Assembly (NCBI RefSeq): GCF_004000885.1 | Contig: NZ_BIMC01000005.1 | Span: 124,001-188,000, forward strand | Source: Paenibacillus glucanolyticus NBRC 15330 | GTDB taxonomy: Bacteria > Bacillota > Bacilli > Paenibacillales > Paenibacillaceae | Direction: 5' to 3' | Length of the DNA: 64,000 bases | In this document: one piece after another, positions 30,681-39,462 of the stretch | How positions within the stretch are numbered: position 1 is the first letter of the stretch | Layout of the letters: each line of letters starts with the position of its first letter | Made by a program: the position numbers and the translations under genes | Notes under the pieces: generated by a model | What the model saw: only the letters and a program-made list of their open reading frames with translations | What the model was told of the DNA's origin: nothing | The model's database searches: none

Positions 30681-30727
30681 AAAGGACTCCCCCCCAGATC
30701 CGATCGACCTTTGGGGAAGTCCCTTTG
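30681..30727 (-). terminator. Terminator of the yhgE-like gene
   Basis: On the minus strand GGACTTCCCC pairs with GGGG-GAGTCC across a loop, followed by TTTTTTTT. Confidence 0.8.
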
Positions 30728-30757
30728 TTTTTTGCTTACATATAAATGTGATCTTGC

Positions 30758-33025
30758 TTAAGCAGTCACCGCTGCGTCGCTCTCTGCCGCCTTCTTGTTA
30801 TTTCGGGCAGCCAGGAAGTATACGGCGGTCAAAGCCAGGAATACCAGACCGAATCCGGCCAGTACGCCTGCGCTGGCCCACATGCCGTCGAAGCTTCCTG
30901 TGGAAATGACGTCCTTGTAGCCTTTGACACTGTATGTCATCGGCAGCAGCGGATTTAATGCCTTCATCCAGCCTGGAATGAGCTCCACCGGGAACGTGCC
31001 TGCGCTCGTGGTCAACTGGAAGATCAGAATCACAATGACAACAAAGCGTCCAGGCTGATCCAGCCAGGTTACGAACGTTTGCACCAGGAACATAAACGAC
31101 AAGCTTGTAATGAAGGAGAAGAGATAGAAGAGCGGAACGCTCTGCACCTCAAGCTTCAACCCGTACAACATGACAACCACAGCCAGTAATGCCTGAATCA
31201 ATCCCATACCGGCGAAGGATAACGTACGGCTGACAAACCGGTTCCATCCGGATGCATTCGGAACAGAAGCATCGCGAATCGGCAAGATAATCGTAGAAAT
31301 CAATGCCCCGACAAACAAGCCGAGCGACAGGAAGTATGGTGCGAAGCCCGTACCATAGTTCGGTACTTCATTCACTTTGTGCTCTTCAACCTGTACCGGT
31401 CCGGCAAACATGGTCACCGTTTCGTCGGTTGTCTTAATGTCGCCCGTCTTGCCGGCAGCCTCGTTCAGCTTGCCTGCAAGCTCCCCGCTGCCATCCTTCA
31501 ATTCATTCATTCCGCTCACCAGTTCTCCGGCGCCGGAATCCAGCTGCTTCGAGCCGTCGGCCAGCGTAGTTACGCCGCTTCCAAGCTTGCCTGCTCCGCC
31601 GGCCAGCTGCTGCGTCCCTTGCGAGAGCGTGGCCGCACCGCTGGCAAGCTCCTTGCCACCGGCTGCCGCTTCGCTCAGCTTCGTGCCGAACAGCTTCATG
31701 CCGTCAGCCAATTGGCTTTGGCCGGCGTTCAGCTGCTTTGCACCCGCCAGCAGCTCTTGGCCGCCGGCTGCTAGCTGCTTGCCGCCTTCAGTCAGCTGAG
31801 CCGCTCCTGCGCTCAGCTTGCCTGCGCCTTCCTGCAGCTGCTGCGTGCCCTGGTTCAGCTCCGCTGCACCTTGTGCCAGCTGCTTCTGGCCCGCATTCAG
31901 CTCGCTCGTGCCGGATGACACGGATTGGCTCGCTGCCAGCAGCTGCTGAACCTCGGGACTCTGCGCAAGCTCCGGATTCCCTTCTGCCAGCTTCTTCAAT
32001 CCATCCGCAACAGCCTGAGCCCCTTGCTCCAGGGCAGCCGTAGCTTCCAGCGATTGATTCAGCCCCGCTTTAAGGCTGCTGCTGCCTTCATGAGCGCTCT
32101 TCGCTCCTGCCGCAAGCTGGGAAGCTCCGGCCTGGTTGGCTTGCAGCCCTTCATGGAGACCGGTGCTGCCCGCTGCAGCAGATTCAATCCCTGCTTGCAG
32201 CTTCGCGCTGCCCTTGCTTGCTTCCTCAGCACCTGCCTGCAGCTGGCTGTGACCCGCTTTAAGCTGATCCAAACCGGAGGCGAGGGTGCCTGCTCCCGTG
32301 TTCAGCTTGCCAGCACCGTTATTTAGTTCCTGCACCCCTTGGGTTAAAGGCGCAATTCCGTCCTGCAGCTCTTGCGTGCCGCTGACCAGCTTAGCCAGAT
32401 TTTCCTTCAGCTTCACGGCGCCATCGTCCAATTTAACGGCACCTTCGGACAGCTTGGTTGCGCCGTCTCCGGCTTCGCTTAAACCATCGGATACTTTGGC
32501 TACTTGATCAAACAGCGTCTCCGTGTAGGCTTCCGTTACCTTCGCGGACACCTTGGACTGAATCTGCTTCACGGCAGATCCGCCAATTTGGGCTGCCAGG
32601 AAGTTGTAGCCTTCATTCGGCTCAAATACGATCTGCGCAGGCTGCGGATGTTCATCCATTAAAGTTGTCGCCTGCTGCGAGAAATTCTCCGGAATGCTGA
32701 TGGTCATGTAATACTTATTATCCTGCATGCCCTGCTCAGCTTCATTCCGGTCAACGAACTGCCAATTAAAATCTTTTCCCTTCTTCAGTTCGGCGACCAA
32801 ATCCTCGCCAGCCTGAAGCGTCTTCCCTTCAAAAACAGCGCCCTGGTCGTTATTGACGACCGCTACAGGCAAATCCTCCATCTTTCCATAGGGGTCCCAG
32901 AAGGCCCCCAAGAACATACCGCTGTACATGACCGGTATGAACAGCACTGCGATAATCGGAATCAAGATTTTTTTGTTCCGAACGGCAGCGCCAAGATCCT
33001 TTGCAAATACAGATAATGACTTCAT
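30758..33025 (-). CDS. YhgE/Pip-family membrane protein
   Basis: This 755-residue protein has one N-terminal transmembrane segment (about 20-42), a large extracellular domain and five or so segments at the C-terminus (about 555-745), the ABC-2-like layout of YhgE/Pip. Between about 170 and 530 it carries many repeats of the form L-x-x-G-a-x-x-L, predicted to form a long helical stalk. Relatives include phage receptors and parts of type VII-like secretion systems, but the function is generally unclear. The ATG at 33023-33025 has AAAGGAGAG upstream; an in-frame ATG 21 codons earlier lacks a site. The tetR gene upstream shares an operator-like sequence. Confidence 0.92.
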   Translation of the reverse strand: MKSLSVFAKDLGAAVRNKKILIPIIAVLFIPVMYSGMFLGAFWDPYGKMEDLPVAVVNNDQGAVFEGKTLQAGEDLVAELKKGKDFNWQFVDRNEAEQGMQDNKYYMTISIPENFSQQATTLMDEHPQPAQIVFEPNEGYNFLAAQIGGSAVKQIQSKVSAKVTEAYTETLFDQVAKVSDGLSEAGDGATKLSEGAVKLDDGAVKLKENLAKLVSGTQELQDGIAPLTQGVQELNNGAGKLNTGAGTLASGLDQLKAGHSQLQAGAEEASKGSAKLQAGIESAAAGSTGLHEGLQANQAGASQLAAGAKSAHEGSSSLKAGLNQSLEATAALEQGAQAVADGLKKLAEGNPELAQSPEVQQLLAASQSVSSGTSELNAGQKQLAQGAAELNQGTQQLQEGAGKLSAGAAQLTEGGKQLAAGGQELLAGAKQLNAGQSQLADGMKLFGTKLSEAAAGGKELASGAATLSQGTQQLAGGAGKLGSGVTTLADGSKQLDSGAGELVSGMNELKDGSGELAGKLNEAAGKTGDIKTTDETVTMFAGPVQVEEHKVNEVPNYGTGFAPYFLSLGLFVGALISTIILPIRDASVPNASGWNRFVSRTLSFAGMGLIQALLAVVVMLYGLKLEVQSVPLFYLFSFITSLSFMFLVQTFVTWLDQPGRFVVIVILIFQLTTSAGTFPVELIPGWMKALNPLLPMTYSVKGYKDVISTGSFDGMWASAGVLAGFGLVFLALTAVYFLAARNNKKAAESDAAVTA

Positions 33026-33119
33026 CCAGTCTCTCTCCTTTTTTTCTCTAGATACAGCAGCTATTTTGCCGACATGAATTTGCATCACAGGCAGATAACA
33101 TTTCCAAACCAGTACATAA

Positions 33120-33142
33120 TGACCAATTCTCTCATTCGGTCA
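33120..33142. promoter_or_regulatory. Candidate TetR operator upstream of the yhgE-like gene
   Basis: The inverted repeat TGACC-N13-GGTCA lies about 95 bp before the ATG. A related sequence stands in front of the tetR gene itself. Confidence 0.55.
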
Positions 33143-33154
33143 GTTTAAACCAAA

Positions 33155-33184
33155 AAAAAACGATCGCTGGCAAGGAAGACGATC
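33155..33184 (-). terminator. Terminator of the tetR gene
   Basis: On the minus strand GATCG pairs with CGATC, with a 13-nt loop, followed by nine T. The stem is short but the T-tract is strong. Confidence 0.5.
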
Positions 33185-33240
33185 CCTCAAGCCAAGAGAG
33201 TCCGCCTTCCTCATCACGAAGGAGGCTGCATTCTTACCTC

Positions 33241-33822
33241 TTATGAAGAGGCCTTCAACCCGTCAGCCAGGAACACCATCATATATTCCTTGATCTGTTC
33301 CTTGCTTAATGGCTCATGAAGCTGATTAAAGTCGGTCGTGAGCGCAACGTACAGCTTCAGCATCACGAAGGATACCACTTGAGCATCCAGCGGTTTGATC
33401 TCACCGATCGATATGGCATGCTCCACAATCCCCTGGAGATAGCCGACGATCCCGTTCTCCACTTTCGTCAATCCTTCATGAGCCTTCGGCGTGCCGATAT
33501 CCCGCACTTCCTGAGACAGCTTGATGAACAGCTCATGCTCGCTCCGGAATTCAAGCAGCGCATCCAGCACGCGATACAGATTGTCAAAGAAATCCCTGTC
33601 CTTCTTGATCTCCCGCTCCGCAAGACGCTTCATCTCCATAATCGCCGAGAGCAGAATTTCGTCAAACAGTTCATCCTTATTCGTGAAAAACGTGTAGATC
33701 GTACCTTTCCCAACATTCGCAATCTTCGCCACCTGTTCCATCGTCGTCGCTTTATATCCGAACAAAGCAAACGACTTGGAGGCAGCATCTAGCACCTGCT
33801 TCCGACGGTCCACAGCTGGCAT
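33241..33822 (-). CDS. TetR-family transcriptional regulator
   Basis: This 193-residue regulator has the TetR helix-turn-helix (about 10-55: AASKSFALFGYKATTMEQVAKIANVGKGTIYTFFTNKDELF) in shortened form here as AKIANVGKGTIYTFF, and a helical ligand domain. The ATG at 33820-33822 follows AAGGAGGGG; 19 upstream codons in frame lack a site. It precedes the yhgE-like gene, and TGACC/GGTCA repeats in front of both genes suggest it represses itself and that gene. The ligand is unknown. Confidence 0.92.
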   Translation of the reverse strand: MPAVDRRKQVLDAASKSFALFGYKATTMEQVAKIANVGKGTIYTFFTNKDELFDEILLSAIMEMKRLAEREIKKDRDFFDNLYRVLDALLEFRSEHELFIKLSQEVRDIGTPKAHEGLTKVENGIVGYLQGIVEHAISIGEIKPLDAQVVSFVMLKLYVALTTDFNQLHEPLSKEQIKEYMMVFLADGLKASS

Positions 33823-33872
33823 GCTTACCCCTCCTTCTATGATCTTCTTAAGATTGGTCTTACCCTCGAAAC

Positions 33873-33903
33873 TGACCATAATACAATTCTGGTCATTCGG
33901 TCA
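33873..33903. promoter_or_regulatory. Candidate autoregulatory TetR operator
   Basis: The stretch holds TGACC, TGGTCA and CGGTCA arms and shares TGACCGAATGA (minus strand) with the site before the yhgE-like gene. It overlaps the expected tetR promoter. Confidence 0.5.
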
Positions 33904-34044
33904 AAAATCACTTTATCAGATTATCGATTCCATTGCAATATCTTTCGTTAAATTTTTAAATAATTCCAAGTGAAGTGTTCAAATCTTATTATAACGTCTA
34001 ATGAAAGAAAAACGTCGATCAACGAATATGGGGCCGCAAAATAA

Positions 34045-34075
34045 TTGAAATGCTTTTCCCTTTTGCGCGTATACT
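34045..34075 (+). promoter_or_regulatory. Weak candidate promoter of the UgtP-like gene
   Basis: TTGAAA (34045-34050) and TATACT (34070-34075) are separated by 19 bp, longer than the ideal 17. Confidence 0.35.
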
Positions 34076-34162
34076 TAGGGTGCATACTCTTTTTTTTCGC
34101 GCCGCTCTTCAAAAAACGATTCCTGTTTTGTAAGATAGAGGGAGAAAGAAGTAGGTGAAACC

Positions 34163-35338
34163 ATGCGATATACAAGAGTGCTCCTCTTTTCCGAGGGATT
34201 CGGCACAGGACATACGCAAGCAGCGTATGCGCTGGCTGAAGGTATACAACGGATGAGTCCCGGCATCCAATGCCGTGTCATTGAGCTTGGCAATTTTTTA
34301 AATCCGACCGTAGGGCCGTTAATCTTGTCCGCTTATCGAAAAACCGTCAGCACCAGGCCGCGCCTTGTCGGCATGCTGTACCGTTCGCAATATAAGAAAT
34401 CGTTAAACCGTCTGACGCGGCTCGCGCTTCACCGGATTTTCTATGCACAGGCCCAGCGGGTGATCGAGGAGTTGCAGCCGGATCTTATTATATGTACGCA
34501 CCCGTTTCCTAACGCCGTGGTCTCACGCCTGAAGCGTCAAGGACTTGAGGTTCCGCTCTATACACTCATCACCGACTATGATGCACATGGCACCTGGGTC
34601 AATCCGGAAGTGGATGAATATCTCGTATCCACTCCCCATGTGAAAAAGATGCTCATGCTCCGGGACATTCTGCCGGAATACATACATGTGACCGGCATTC
34701 CCGTGCATCCGAAATTCTGGGAAAGGGGCGATCGCAAGGCGCTTCAAGCCGAGCTTCAATTAAAAAACATGCCTACAGTACTGATTATGGGCGGCGGATG
34801 GGGTCTCGTATTCAATAAGGAACTGCTCAGTAAGCTGGCAAGCCGGGCCGGTGATATCCAGCTTGTCTTCTGTATGGGACAGAACGAGAAGCTGGTGGCC
34901 AGCATGCGCGAGGATCCGATCTTTCAGCACCCCAACATCCACGTCCTTGGTTATCGTGAGGATATACATAAACTCATGGACGTGTCGGACCTGCTCATTA
35001 CGAAGCCCGGCGGAATGACTTGTACGGAAGGAGCCGCCAAAGGGATTCCCATGCTGTTCTACGAGCCGATCCCGGGACAGGAGGAAGTGAATTCCCACTT
35101 CTTTGTTAGCGAGGGCTATGCGGAGATTCTGGATTCTGCTTCCGTTATCGATAAATGGTTGAATCTGCTGTCGGATCGCTATGATCAAGTAACGAAACAC
35201 CGTAATGATGCAGGCAGGCGGCGCATTCGGCATTTGGAGCCGGATCACTGCGCAGGCCAGGTGATGGGCCTGCTGAACGAAGGACGCATACCCGGCTATC
35301 AGGAAGAAACCATCAAGATATTGGCGGACCAGCCCTAA
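34163..35338 (+). CDS. MGDG-synthase/UgtP-like GT28 glycosyltransferase
   Basis: This 391-residue GT-B enzyme is related to the diacylglycerol glucosyltransferase UgtP and monogalactosyldiacylglycerol synthase. The N-terminal domain has SEGFGTGHTQAAYAL (the GxGH motif) and ICTHPFPNAV. The C-terminal domain has IMGGGWGLV and the donor-binding ITKPGGMTCTEGAAKG near residues 277-292. Such enzymes glycosylate membrane lipids on the cytoplasmic face. It stands alone between a TetR gene and a bidirectional terminator. The exact lipid product is unknown. Confidence 0.9.
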   Translation: MRYTRVLLFSEGFGTGHTQAAYALAEGIQRMSPGIQCRVIELGNFLNPTVGPLILSAYRKTVSTRPRLVGMLYRSQYKKSLNRLTRLALHRIFYAQAQRVIEELQPDLIICTHPFPNAVVSRLKRQGLEVPLYTLITDYDAHGTWVNPEVDEYLVSTPHVKKMLMLRDILPEYIHVTGIPVHPKFWERGDRKALQAELQLKNMPTVLIMGGGWGLVFNKELLSKLASRAGDIQLVFCMGQNEKLVASMREDPIFQHPNIHVLGYREDIHKLMDVSDLLITKPGGMTCTEGAAKGIPMLFYEPIPGQEEVNSHFFVSEGYAEILDSASVIDKWLNLLSDRYDQVTKHRNDAGRRRIRHLEPDHCAGQVMGLLNEGRIPGYQEETIKILADQP

Positions 35339-35372
35339 TATCCATTCTAATTCTTACATTGCCTATTCAAAC

Positions 35373-35412
35373 AAAAAGCTTCCCTGTCACGGAGGACAGG
35401 GAAGCTTTTTTT
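35373..35412. terminator. Bidirectional terminator
   Basis: AAAAGCTTCCCTGTC pairs with GACAGGGAAGCTTTT over a six-base loop, with A-run before and T-run after. It lies between convergent genes. Confidence 0.92.
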
Positions 35413-35424
35413 GCATTAACCCAT

Positions 35425-36143
35425 CTATATTTCGAGGCTTTCTCCCGCTTTCAACGGATGACCCTGAATACCGGTTTTGGCCAATTCGGCGCAGAAGGCC
35501 CCTGCATCCTGTTTAATGCCCGGGAAGGTGTCATAGTGCACTGGAATCACATGCCTCGCACGAATCCACTGTGCGGCCAGCAGAGCGTCCTCCGGACCCA
35601 TGGTCAGCATGTCACCGATCGGCAGCGCAGCTGCATCGATGTGATTCATCTCCCCGATCAGGCGCATATCCCCAAACAGACTCGTATCGCCCGCGTGGTA
35701 GAATGTTTTGCCGCCCATCGTCAGAATGACGCCACCAGGCTGCCCTGCATAGATCCAGGTGTCCCCTACCGAAATGGATGAAGAGTGAAAGGCCGGGGTA
35801 AACTTCACCTTAAAGCCGTCAAACTGTGCGCTTCCGCCGATATTCATGCCATGGGATTTGACGCCCTGGGTACCGCAGTACACCGCGAGTTCATAAACCG
35901 CGATAATCGGAAGTACACCGCGAGTTCATAAACCGCGATAATCGGACAATCGTTCTGCTTGGCAATCTCGATGCAATCGCCAAAATGGTCGGAGTGCCCA
36001 TGCGTCAGCACAACCGCATCAACTTTCACATCGCTTGGTTTAATACCGGAGCCTGGATTGCCTGATAGCAGCGGATCGATGATAACACGAACTCCGCCTT
36101 CTTCCACCAACATGCTAGAATGGCCGTAATACGTAATATTCAT
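35425..36143 (-). pseudogene. UPF0173 metallo-beta-lactamase-fold hydrolase, frameshifted by a 35-bp tandem duplication
   Basis: The N-terminal piece (from 36143) has the MBL-fold motif LTHGHSDHFGD and ends in a wrong frame after AVYELAVY. The C-terminal piece resumes at AVYCGTQGVKSHGMN with HAGDTSLFGDM and VIPVHYDTFPG. The break lies exactly at two perfect copies of a 35-bp unit (35877-35911 and 35912-35946). Deleting one copy restores a continuous protein of about 227 residues, the usual size of UPF0173 hydrolases (YtkL-like). The start has AGGAGG upstream. The duplication is either a real mutation or an assembly error. Confidence 0.9.
35877..35946. repeat. Perfect 35-bp tandem duplication
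   Basis: Two adjacent identical 35-bp units, beginning AGTACACCGCGAG and ending AATCGGA. Since 35 is not a multiple of three, the second copy shifts the reading frame of the hydrolase gene. Confidence 0.97.
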
Positions 36144-36185
36144 GGTTAAACACACCTCCTACATACTAGTTTACCCATATGGGCA

Positions 36186-37085
36186 CTACTTGTAAAAAGA
36201 GTGGTTCCCTATTTTTTTCACGAACGTTCTTGAATGATGAACCGTCAGGTCCTGAGCAAGCTTTAGAGACAGGAAAAAATACGTGTCGTCCTTTACTTCC
36301 TTTTGGCCGTGAAGTGCCGCATTCACAGATTTGATCGTCTCCTCGTTTGGCTGGACACGTTTAAGACGCCCGTTCGCTACAGGACTAAATTGGTGCTTTT
36401 GATAGATTACATCGGTAATAGTATCGGGAAAATTGGCTGACCGCAGCCGGTTTAAGACAACATTAGCAACTGCTACTTTGCCTTCGTACGGTTCGCCTTC
36501 CGCCTCTGCCATGACAATCTTCTGGAGCAGAAGCAGCTCTTCAGCTGACAAATCATAGGTCCAGGTTGCTTTATCTTTCTGAGCCTGGGTTAACGTATTT
36601 GTTCTTGTGAAGAATAAAGTTGTGGGGGGTGTTAGGCTTTTAGCCTGTGATTTGACGACATGTGTCCCCTTTTGTTTTGCCGGTTTCCCGTCTGCATCCT
36701 GAGATTTGGATTCTTCCTTCTTCTCATCTGCAGTCTTCAATGTTTTTTGTGAGTATAAGTTCCCGGGATCAGCCAAACCAATGCCCTTTGAACTTGAAAA
36801 AGCGTCATTCTTGCCACCCGGCTTATTCCACTCATGGAAAACAATTGAAGACAAAATGTTGACAGGTTCCCTATCCTGCTTTGTACTCGCTTTTACCGCT
36901 AATGTATCAGGGTCGCCTTCAGGAGCCAGGGCAGCCATCACAAACTTCGGCATGTCCTGCTGCTGTTCTTCCTCTTCAGTTGTTTCTGCCTGCATTCCAA
37001 GCAAACTTATAAGAGACAAACTCACAAAGAGCGCTCCGATGAGCAGCGCAACCCAGCGATTTTGCCGAAGAATTTTTATAACCAT
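36186..37085 (-). CDS. Cell-wall hydrolase, SleB/CwlJ type (Hydrolase_2)
   Basis: This 299-residue protein has an N-terminal membrane anchor or signal (about 12-31), a long low-complexity linker rich in K, E and T, and a C-terminal Hydrolase_2 domain (about 175-299). The domain shows QKIVMAEAEGEPYEGKVAVANVVLNRL and HQFSPVANGRL, which include the catalytic glutamate of SleB/CwlJ cortex-lytic enzymes. The ATG at 37083-37085 follows AGGAGG. It probably cleaves peptidoglycan outside the membrane, possibly in sporulation or germination; no sporulation promoter could be confirmed. Confidence 0.9.
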   Translation of the reverse strand: MVIKILRQNRWVALLIGALFVSLSLISLLGMQAETTEEEEQQQDMPKFVMAALAPEGDPDTLAVKASTKQDREPVNILSSIVFHEWNKPGGKNDAFSSSKGIGLADPGNLYSQKTLKTADEKKEESKSQDADGKPAKQKGTHVVKSQAKSLTPPTTLFFTRTNTLTQAQKDKATWTYDLSAEELLLLQKIVMAEAEGEPYEGKVAVANVVLNRLRSANFPDTITDVIYQKHQFSPVANGRLKRVQPNEETIKSVNAALHGQKEVKDDTYFFLSLKLAQDLTVHHSRTFVKKIGNHSFYK

Positions 37086-37195
37086 ATTTTTCCTCCTATG
37101 ATGTCGGCACATTTCCTACACTATGTAACCACATTTTTAGGCGTTGAAAACATGGTAATTTTATGAACATTTTATTTTCAATTTCAGAAAAAGGT

Positions 37196-37741
37196 TTAAA
37201 GCCGCGCCACACCTACAGTTTCGTACATCGGAATCGACTGCAAATTTGTACGGAAAAGAACAAGCTCCTGCACGTTCCACTGGATAGGATCGGGTCCTCT
37301 TCCGATTTCATCCAATGAAAATTTTTCGTTTCCTTGAAATTTCCGGGCAATGGTAATATGTGGACGATAGGGACGATCCTCCGGCGCAAATCCGAAGGAT
37401 TGCATTTTGGACACCACCGATTGCTGAAGATGGGCCAACGCATTCAAATCTCCGCCGACCCCTGTCCATAAAATCCGGGGTGAGCTGCTTGTCCCAAACA
37501 CGCCGGCATCCTGTATGCCAAGTTTGAAAGGCTTGTGCTCCCCGGCTACCTGCTGAAGCCCCTTCGTCAATTCCTCAATGCGATGAGTCGGTGTATCACC
37601 TAGAAACTGTAAAGTAATGTGGTAATCCTGCGGATGAACCCATTTTTTGAAATTCACATGCTCTGCCAGCTTGTCCGCCCACTCCTGAATCCGGGAAGAT
37701 ACCTCGGATGGCAGATGAACGGCAACAAATAAACGATCCAT
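37196..37741 (-). CDS. thpR: RNA 2',3'-cyclic phosphodiesterase
   Basis: This 2H-family enzyme opens 2',3'-cyclic phosphates of RNA. The two H-x-T-x motifs are HITLQFLG near residue 41 and HITIARKF near 130 of about 181 residues. I chose the ATG at 37739-37741 with GAGGGA upstream; a TTG eight codons earlier is possible. Single-gene unit, no linked partner. Confidence 0.92.
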   Translation of the reverse strand: MDRLFVAVHLPSEVSSRIQEWADKLAEHVNFKKWVHPQDYHITLQFLGDTPTHRIEELTKGLQQVAGEHKPFKLGIQDAGVFGTSSSPRILWTGVGGDLNALAHLQQSVVSKMQSFGFAPEDRPYRPHITIARKFQGNEKFSLDEIGRGPDPIQWNVQELVLFRTNLQSIPMYETVGVARL

Positions 37742-38062
37742 AGCTCCCTCAGCCGAATGGCTCAACTAAGACACTTCCTTCCTAATCATCATCAAGCAGC
37801 CATCGGCTGCTATAAGCACCATGTTTTCGCAGTTCGTTTATAGTGTGAGCAATAGAGCCTGAAAATAAATATGAGGGGTACATCATTTCGCCTAAAAATA
37901 TGATGAAGCTTCAATTTACCATAAATCGGACAATAATACATGTATAAATTTGTTAAGCGGACGGGTTCCGCCATGCGCAAAGCCATGATTTCTGATAATA
38001 TGTTCCAAAGAGAGTATCGCTTTTATTCTGTATTATCATCACATTCCCCAGGAGGTAGTACC

Positions 38063-39016
38063 ATGCCGAAAATCGTTGCCATTCACGACTTAACCACCGA
38101 GCAGCAGCAAAAAATCAAGGATATCGCCCCCGGCTATGAGCTGATCGTTTCAAAAGCCAAAGAGCTTACGACAAGCATAGTTCAGGATGCCGAAATACTG
38201 ATCGGCTGGTCGCGCTCCATCCAGGAGGATGTCTTGTCTGCGAACAGTAAACTCAAGTGGATACAAGCATGGTCCGCTGGCGTGGATAAAATGCCGCTTC
38301 CAGAGCTTCAGGAAAAGGACATCCGCCTCACCAATGCCAGTGGTGTACATAGCGTTCCGATTACGGAGCATATTTTTTCCATGATCCTGGGCTTTACCCG
38401 CAACCTGCATCTTGCCATCCGGCAGCAGTCGAACAAGAAATGGGATACTTCGGGTACTTTCACGGAATTGGCAGGCAAAACGATTGTCATTGTCGGCGTC
38501 GGCCAGATTGGCAGCCACACCGCACGTGTCGCGCAGGCGTTCGGTATGCGGACGGTCGGGGTTCGTCATTCCGGTAAATCAGATCCCCATATAGAAGTGA
38601 TGTATAAGGTCGATCAGCTTGATAAAGCGCTGGCGGAGGGCGACTATGTCGTGAACATCCTCCCGCTGACGGATGAGACCCATGGCTTGTTCAATCAAGC
38701 ACGATTCTCCGCTATGAAGGACACCGCTATTTTCATCAATGTGGGTCGAGGCCAGACCGTGGTAACCGATGATATGATTCGGGCGCTTCAAGACGGGTCA
38801 TTGGCGAGTGCAGGCCTTGACGTCTTCGAGGAAGAGCCGCTTCCGTCGGATCATCTGTTGTGGGCGATGGACAACGTTATCATCACGCCGCATACGGCGG
38901 GCGATACGGATCGCTACAGCGAGCGAGCCGTGGCTATTTTCCTGGAAAATTTAAAGAACTATGTAAACGGCGAGCCGCTATCCCGCAATGTGATCGATTA
39001 CAGCAAGTCGTACTAG
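38063..39016 (+). CDS. D-2-hydroxyacid dehydrogenase (NAD-dependent)
   Basis: This 317-residue enzyme of the GhrB/SerA-like family reduces 2-keto acids. It has the Rossmann motif GVGQIGSHTARVAQAFG (about 145-161), the substrate-binding NVGRGQTVVTDD with the conserved Arg, and the catalytic HTAG near the end. The ATG at 38063 has AGGAGG seven bases upstream; a longer frame to 37940 is not supported. The substrate cannot be read from sequence. Confidence 0.93.
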   Translation: MPKIVAIHDLTTEQQQKIKDIAPGYELIVSKAKELTTSIVQDAEILIGWSRSIQEDVLSANSKLKWIQAWSAGVDKMPLPELQEKDIRLTNASGVHSVPITEHIFSMILGFTRNLHLAIRQQSNKKWDTSGTFTELAGKTIVIVGVGQIGSHTARVAQAFGMRTVGVRHSGKSDPHIEVMYKVDQLDKALAEGDYVVNILPLTDETHGLFNQARFSAMKDTAIFINVGRGQTVVTDDMIRALQDGSLASAGLDVFEEEPLPSDHLLWAMDNVIITPHTAGDTDRYSERAVAIFLENLKNYVNGEPLSRNVIDYSKSY

Positions 39017-39073
39017 GATCAGAGTGCAAGAAGTCTGAACATTCGTTTGAAGCGATCTTGAAGCAAATAGAAA

Positions 39074-39109
39074 GGTGTCCCGTGATCTGTATCCTCGGGA
39101 CACCCTATT
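39074..39109 (+). terminator. Terminator of the dehydrogenase gene
   Basis: GGTGTCCCG pairs with CGGGACACC over a 13-nt loop, followed by CTATTCGTTT. The T-tract is weak. Confidence 0.6.
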
Positions 39110-39150
39110 CGTTTATATAATAATCCCAATGCCGGCAGGAGTGAACATGT

Positions 39151-39462
39151 ATGCAGCCATTTACGAAACGCGTGATCGAAGTGATCCAGAGCATCCCCGA
39201 AGGATATGTGGCGACTTATGGACAAGTAGCCCGATTGGCTGGGAGTCCGCGGGCCGCACGCCAAGTCGTTAGAATACTTCACACCCAAAGTCATATTCAT
39301 AAGCTTCCATGGCATCGGGTTGTTAATGCCAAAGGCGAAATTGCCATCAAGGACGATGAGTCCAGATTAATGCAGGAGCTGTACCTGCAGGACGAAGGCG
39401 TTACGGTTAACCACCTGGGCATGATCGACTTGAAGAAATTTGGTTACGATCCTGCGGAATAG
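39151..39462 (+). CDS. Alkyltransferase-like (ATL) DNA-damage protein
   Basis: This 103-residue protein has the MGMT DNA-binding fold (GYVATYGQVARLAGSPRAARQV) but PWHRV where the active enzyme has PCHRV, so the acceptor cysteine is Trp. ATL proteins bind O6-alkylguanine without repairing it and flag the lesion for nucleotide excision repair. AGGAG precedes the ATG by nine bases. Its 3' end overlaps the convergent methyltransferase gene by 56 bp. Confidence 0.93.
   Translation: MQPFTKRVIEVIQSIPEGYVATYGQVARLAGSPRAARQVVRILHTQSHIHKLPWHRVVNAKGEIAIKDDESRLMQELYLQDEGVTVNHLGMIDLKKFGYDPAE

Larger units (their letters stand above)
30199..30757. other. Intergenic region between gltB and yhgE-like gene
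   Basis: It holds the gltB promoter and leader (30190-30394) and the terminator of the yhgE-like gene (30681-30727). The part from 30400 to 30660 shows no gene or clear RNA. Confidence 0.5.

Noticed and set aside
31377-32700. Several plus-strand frames opposite the yhgE-like gene
   Set aside because: They mirror the repeated L-x-x-G-a units of the real gene and have no own start signals.
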